Source: Nocardia sp. BMG51109 (GTDB lineage Bacteria > Actinomycetota > Actinomycetes > Mycobacteriales > Mycobacteriaceae). From it: a stretch of DNA of 64,000 nt. The position numbers and the translations under genes were made by a program. The stretch covers positions 434,001-498,000 of the forward strand of contig NZ_JAFQ01000004.1 of the NCBI RefSeq assembly GCF_000526215.1. Reading direction: 5' to 3'. The notes beneath the pieces are model-generated. The model searched no databases. It saw only the letters and a program-made list of their open reading frames with translations, and was not told the origin of the DNA. This document shows, in pieces, positions 63,294 to 64,000 of the stretch; position 1 is the stretch's first letter, and each line of letters begins with the position of its first letter.

Positions 63294-63929
63294 ATGGATC
63301 TCGTGGTGAGAGGACCTGGTGAGAGCGGCAAGCGGGTGCGACTGAGCCCCGACGAGCGGCGCGAGCAGCTGATCGTGCTGGGCGTCGCGATGCTCGGCGA
63401 GCGCGCCCTCGAGGACATCTCCGTCGGCGATATCGCCGAACAAGCGGGCATCTCGCGGGGGCTGCTGTTCCACTATTTCCCGTCCAAACAGGACTTCCAC
63501 CTGGCGATCGTGCGGCGGGCCAACGCCGAACTCCTGGCCCGTACCGCCCCGGATCAGAATCTCGGGCTGTTCGACATGCTGCGCGACGCGGTGTCCCGCT
63601 ACATCCACTACGTCGCCGAGAACCGCACCTCGTATCTCGCGCTGCTGCGCGGTCCGGCCAGCGCCAGCCCGGAACTGGTGGAACTGGTCGACCAGACCCG
63701 CGGCACCATCGTCGACCGCATCCTCGCCGAGGCGCCGATCCCGGCCGAGGATCCGGATCGGCCGCGGCTGCGATTGGCGGTGCGCGGCTGGATCGCCTTC
63801 GTGGAGGAGACCACGCTGAGCTGGCTGCGGCACGAGACCATCGGCCGCGAGCAGCTGATCGACATGCTGGTCGAATCGCTGCCGGCGCTGGCCCTGAATC
63901 AGGACCTCACGGCAGCACTGCGGGAATGA
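63294..63929 (+). CDS. TetR-family regulator of the BVMO operon
   Basis: 211 residues. The helix-turn-helix region is SPDERREQLIVLGVAMLGERALEDISVGDIAEQAGISRGLLFHYFPSKQDFHLAIV. The C-terminal ligand domain is hydrophobic, with WIAFVEETTLSWLRHETIGREQLIDML. It is divergent from the monooxygenase operon, with the shared operator in the 60-base gap. In the mymA operon of M. tuberculosis the divergent regulator is an AraC protein (VirS), so the regulatory logic differs here. The stop codon lies within a 23-bp duplication. Confidence 0.9.
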   Translation: MDLVVRGPGESGKRVRLSPDERREQLIVLGVAMLGERALEDISVGDIAEQAGISRGLLFHYFPSKQDFHLAIVRRANAELLARTAPDQNLGLFDMLRDAVSRYIHYVAENRTSYLALLRGPASASPELVELVDQTRGTIVDRILAEAPIPAEDPDRPRLRLAVRGWIAFVEETTLSWLRHETIGREQLIDMLVESLPALALNQDLTAALRE

Positions 63930-63952
63930 TCACGGCAGCACTGCGGGAGTGA
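63907..63952. repeat. 23-bp tandem duplication across the TetR stop codon
   Basis: Two adjacent units (63907-63929 and 63930-63952) with core CACGGCAGCACTGCGGGA are identical at 22 of 23 bases. The TGA stop is the last three bases of unit 1, and unit 2 also ends in TGA. Confidence 0.9.
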
Positions 63953-63970
63953 AGGGAATGACCTACCCGA

Positions 63971-64000
63971 TCAACGATTGTCGGTGACCTGCCAGCGGAA
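63971..64000 (-). CDS. Possible 3' end of a gene entering from the right
   Basis: On the minus strand the last bases read FRWQVTDNR and then TGA at 63973-63971. Only nine codons are visible, so this is a weak suggestion; the next gene cannot be identified. Confidence 0.2.
   Translation of the reverse strand, partial: FRWQVTDNR

Overview
The window is high-GC DNA from a mycolic-acid actinomycete, most likely Nocardia or a close relative. Evidence for this: a fused 2-oxoglutarate decarboxylase/dehydrogenase (kgd) of the mycobacterial type, an orphan ESX/type VII cassette (WXG-like, PPE-like, EspG), an HCxxGKDRT tyrosine phosphatase, several fatty-acid-type acyl-CoA enzymes, many GTG starts and 4-bp ATGA/GTGA gene overlaps. 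No rRNA, tRNA, CRISPR array, insertion sequence or prophage was seen.

Layout. 1-3.4 kb: tail of an endonuclease IV gene, a TauD-type dioxygenase behind a perfect palindrome, then a CoA-transferase/HMG-CoA-lyase pair. 3.7-8.2 kb: a small ORF coupled to a degenerate phosphoribosyltransferase, a TetR/FAD-monooxygenase divergon with two palindromes, an acetyltransferase and a small membrane protein. 8.4-16.7 kb: a Thr/Pro-rich envelope protein, two acyl-CoA dehydrogenases, a secreted protein, a DEAD-box helicase, a nitrilase-family hydrolase and an intact phosphoribosyltransferase.

16.8-25.7 kb is the most interesting part. It is a one-direction cluster with a GntR regulator, the complete lower maleamate pathway for 2,5-dihydroxypyridine (NicX, NicD, NicF, NicE), a NicC-like monooxygenase, a Rieske oxygenase with its reductase, and an MHS-family transporter. 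It would take a pyridine compound to fumarate. No molybdenum nicotinate hydroxylase is present in the window. The Rieske pair stands in for the usual entry step, so the true substrate is open.

25.7-42.9 kb: the ESX cassette, a large helicase/nuclease-like protein with damaged motifs, a PLP-fold aldolase/deaminase, a TetR-like protein, the tyrosine phosphatase, a truncated AMP-binding protein, an enoyl-CoA hydratase, a glutathionyl-hydroquinone-reductase-like protein, an AraC/VOC pair and a three-gene ABC operon. 43-54 kb: a fused double ABC exporter, kgd with a very strong terminator, and a PadR/MFS efflux pair. 54-64 kb: an Uma2 remnant, a YedY-like molybdoenzyme, an HtrA-like protease, a VOC protein, a long-chain acyl-CoA synthetase, and a lipase/SDR/BVMO operon reminiscent of mymA, run from a putative leaderless promoter that overlaps a TetR operator.

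A theme across the window is short tandem duplication. At five gene 3' ends the stop codon lies inside a repeat unit and the array runs on downstream. Other in-frame repeats sit in linkers or N-terminal tails.
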